A program made the position numbers and the translations under genes. Below are positions 4,859 to 6,818 of a stretch of 6,818 nucleotides of DNA, piece by piece (the first letter of the stretch is position 1; every line of letters begins with the position of its first letter). The DNA is from Urinicoccus sp. (GTDB lineage: Bacteria > Bacillota > Clostridia > Tissierellales > Peptoniphilaceae), in the NCBI GenBank assembly GCA_029983435.1, contig JASBZN010000063.1, positions 1 through 6,818 on the forward strand. Direction: 5' to 3'. The notes beneath the pieces are model-generated. The model did not search any database and was not told the origin of the DNA. It saw nothing but the letters and a program-made list of their open reading frames with translations.

Positions 4859-6818
4859 TCACATCCTTTCTTTTTTTGTATATGCCAAGCCACATTTTGT
4901 AGAATAATGTAACTTAAAGCCACTTTGTAGTTCTGCATTGCCGTTTTCGTCAAAAAGAATCCCCAGGCTTCCCTTTAACCATTGGGAGTTTTGCCAATTG
5001 GATAAATGCTCCATTTTGAATTCTTCTAACTCTTTTATCATCTTGTCAATCCTGTCCACCTTGTTGGTATCACGTCCCTTTGTTATAGCTAGGGGTAGCC
5101 TGATTGTCTGTTTTGCTATTTCCTTTGCGGTTTCAAAGTCTAATGCCCTTTCTGATAAATCGGTGTTTGTTCCAAAGAGCCCATAGCCATTTCCTGTTTT
5201 TTGAAGTGCGATGACTTCCAAACTTTCCTCGGTGTCACGAACTTGCGCATAGGCCCTTTCTTCCGATAAATTTGTCAAGACCCCAGTAGACCAATCAATA
5301 AGGGTGTCCGAGTCAAAAAATCCCTTTTCAAAAATAGGTTCTTTCAATTTAAATGTGTTTGCCTTTTCTTCTTTTGTTTTCATATAGCTCTTGTATTCTC
5401 TTTTCAGCTTCCTTAGTTTTCTATTTTTATCCTCCTCTGGAAATTCTATTTTTTCGTCTGAATAAACTTTTTGAACGAGCGGTGAAATGTCCTCTGGGAT
5501 TTTCAGTACATCTGTGAGAAAATACTGGGTCCTAGCCAAAATATACTTATCGTAAATGATTCCAGCCCCAGATTCAAATTCCAAATCCTCACTAAAATCC
5601 GTTACATAACACACAGGCTCTGGATGGCATGTAGGTCGTTTAATATCGTGTCTAAAAAGTCTCCCAATCCGTTGGATCAACAAATCCATGGGAGCGATTT
5701 CTGTAATCATCACATCAAAGTCAATATCCAAAGACTGCTCAATAACTTGAGTTCCAATGATAATTTTTTTATCTGGCCGCTTGGCTCCTTTTCCGATCAT
5801 CTCCATAAGCTGATCTTCTTTTTTAACTCGGTCTGTTGCTATAAAGGATGAGTGAAGAAGGTCTACCATGTCTTCTCCATAAACTTCACATACTTGCCTA
5901 TACACGTCCTGTGCTCTTTTTACTGTGTTGACAATAATTCCCACTACACCGCCTTGTGACACCAAGTCAGCAATTAAATTTATTATGTTTTCGCTATCTT
6001 CTCTAATAATTTTTACATCTTTATGTGATTGTTCCTTCAGGGGAAAATTCACCTCTTGCTTAATTTCACAAGAGTCGTTATAAGTAATTAAAGGATAGGC
6101 ATTTGTGGATAGGGATTTTGCTTTATCCAGTTTTTTCCATTTATACCCAGCGCCCTCCATATAATTTTTTACCAAGTCAATTCGCTTTTCGGCAGGTAGG
6201 GTTGCCGATAAGACAATCACAGGAATTCCATAGGCCCCCATCCATTTAACTGCCATGTATAAGTACTGGGACATATAGCAATCATAGGAATGGACTTCAT
6301 CTAGGATTACTACCTTTTTACTAAAACCTAGGTGCCTTAAAGCCAGGTGTCTTTGTTTCAGTGCCAGCATTAAAAATTGATCCACTGTCCCAACGACAAA
6401 GTCATCCAGGACCGCTGTCTTTCTTCCGCTAAACCACTCATTGACAATCACACTTTCATCCTGACTCTCGTCAACATTTACACCTTTTGCTATTTTATTA
6501 AAACTTTCATTCAGTTCCGCTTTACCGTGTTTTAAGCGTATGGATGATTTAACTTCCTTGCCTTTTAAGGCAGCGTGTAACCAATCATTTACCCGAGGAA
6601 ACATTCCATTGGAGGTCGCCTGGGTTGGTAAACCAAAAAACAAACCGCTGCATTTGTTTTTATAGGCAAGTTGTTCCGCCGCTACAAGGGCTGCTTCTGT
6701 CTTTCCAATCCCCATAGGCGCTTCAAAAATCACAATCCCAGGATCATCTATTTTATCTAGGCTCTCTGTAAAAATTTTTTGAACAGTACGAGGGTTTTTA
6801 AAGCCAAATCTTTCCTCA
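4859..6818 (-). CDS. cas3: Cas3 helicase and C-terminal part, N-terminus beyond window
   Basis: Cas3 is recruited to Cascade R-loops, translocates 3' to 5' and shreds target DNA. Only the superfamily 2 helicase and C-terminal domain are here: 652 codons, open to the window edge from base 6817. Counting from the first visible residue, the motifs are FGF..PR..Q (4-13, Q-motif-like), APMGIGKTEAA (Walker A, Lys39), LPTQATSNGMF (motif Ia), VVILDEVHSYD (DEVH at bases 6290-6301), VLSATLP (motif III, bases 6200-6208), VVGIIVNTVKRAQ (motif IV), GTQVIEQSLDIDFD (motif V) and QRIGRLFRH (motif VI, bases 5648-5674). Motif VI has Phe where many Cas3 proteins have His, a tolerated change. The C-terminal domain ends in WLKGSLGILFDENG and GLAYTKKERM. 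The N-terminal HD nuclease domain, about 250-300 residues in I-E Cas3, should lie past base 6818. A GTG at 6733 cannot be the true start because the conserved frame continues upstream. The stop lies three bases before cas8e. Confidence 0.96.
   Translation of the reverse strand, partial: EERFGFKNPRTVQKIFTESLDKIDDPGIVIFEAPMGIGKTEAALVAAEQLAYKNKCSGLFFGLPTQATSNGMFPRVNDWLHAALKGKEVKSSIRLKHGKAELNESFNKIAKGVNVDESQDESVIVNEWFSGRKTAVLDDFVVGTVDQFLMLALKQRHLALRHLGFSKKVVILDEVHSYDCYMSQYLYMAVKWMGAYGIPVIVLSATLPAEKRIDLVKNYMEGAGYKWKKLDKAKSLSTNAYPLITYNDSCEIKQEVNFPLKEQSHKDVKIIREDSENIINLIADLVSQGGVVGIIVNTVKRAQDVYRQVCEVYGEDMVDLLHSSFIATDRVKKEDQLMEMIGKGAKRPDKKIIIGTQVIEQSLDIDFDVMITEIAPMDLLIQRIGRLFRHDIKRPTCHPEPVCYVTDFSEDLEFESGAGIIYDKYILARTQYFLTDVLKIPEDISPLVQKVYSDEKIEFPEEDKNRKLRKLKREYKSYMKTKEEKANTFKLKEPIFEKGFFDSDTLIDWSTGVLTNLSEERAYAQVRDTEESLEVIALQKTGNGYGLFGTNTDLSERALDFETAKEIAKQTIRLPLAITKGRDTNKVDRIDKMIKELEEFKMEHLSNWQNSQWLKGSLGILFDENGNAELQSGFKLHYSTKCGLAYTKKERM
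4864..4869 (-). promoter_or_regulatory. Ribosome binding site of cas8e, at the end of cas3
   Basis: The minus strand reads AAAGGA, then eight bases, then the ATG at 4855. It lies in the last codons of cas3, whose ATG-TGA end falls between the site and the cas8e start. It is a moderate match that fixes the cas8e start. Confidence 0.65.

Noticed and set aside
4287..5851. Plus-strand frames at 4287-4496, 4938-5186 and 5624-5851
   Set aside because: All are antisense to conserved parts of cas8e and cas3. No convincing independent gene evidence is seen.
4859..6733. A complete 624-residue HD-less Cas3 starting at the GTG at 6733
   Set aside because: The GTG encodes a Val directly before the Walker A strand, and the conserved FGF..PR..Q segment is in frame upstream, so this is an internal codon of a longer gene.
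1..6818. CRISPR array, transposon, tRNA or rRNA gene within the window
   Set aside because: No regularly spaced direct repeats, terminal inverted repeats or structured RNA were seen. The whole window is filled by coding sequence with gaps of at most seven bases.
1..6818. A novel or hybrid CRISPR subtype
   Set aside because: All five Cascade subunits and Cas3 match the I-E families by motif, length and order. A separate cse2 and a Cas6e with the YH motif leave no need for a new subtype.

Overview
The window is one continuous stretch of a type I-E CRISPR-Cas effector operon. Every gene lies on the minus strand, so the operon reads from high to low coordinates. The order is cas3 (its N-terminal part lies beyond base 6818), cas8e/cse1, cse2/cas11, cas7e, cas5e and cas6e (its last few residues lie beyond base 1). 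This is the canonical I-E order. Each protein is recognised from its own family motifs and not from position alone.

The DNA is AT-rich, with clear Shine-Dalgarno sequences (AAGGAGG, AAGGAG, GGAGG), Lys/Glu/Asp/Asn/Ile-rich proteins and many A-tracts in coding sequence. This suggests a low-GC Gram-positive bacterium (Bacillota). The proteins read like the Firmicutes branch of I-E, perhaps an anaerobic clostridial or Tissierellia-type organism, but the species cannot be named from this sequence.

Layout from right to left: 6818-4859 is the helicase and C-terminal part of Cas3, with motifs intact. 4855-3122 is Cas8e, the large subunit that reads the PAM. 3132-2494 is Cse2, the small subunit. 2492-1410 is Cas7e, the crRNA-binding backbone. 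1402-644 is Cas5e, which caps the crRNA 5' handle and has a GTG start. 669-1 is Cas6e, the crRNA-processing endonuclease. The gene junctions are +3, -11, +1, +7 and -26 bases, so the operon is almost certainly one message with coupled translation. There is no intergenic room for a promoter, terminator or array inside the window.

Together the genes would work as follows. Cas6e cuts pre-crRNA and stays on the 3' hairpin. Cas5e holds the 5' handle. Cas7e polymerises along the spacer, with Cse2 on the inner face. Cas8e recognises the PAM and recruits Cas3, which unwinds and degrades the target. No frameshift or internal stop is seen, and the catalytic or signature residues that can be checked are present, so the visible part looks functional.

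I do not see a new system here. The points worth a second look are small: an ATG-TGA element overlapping the GTG start of cas5e, possible slippery A-tracts in cas6e and cas5e, and a lysine-rich candidate PAM loop in Cas8e. The Cas3 HD nuclease domain, cas1, cas2 and the CRISPR array would all be outside the window.
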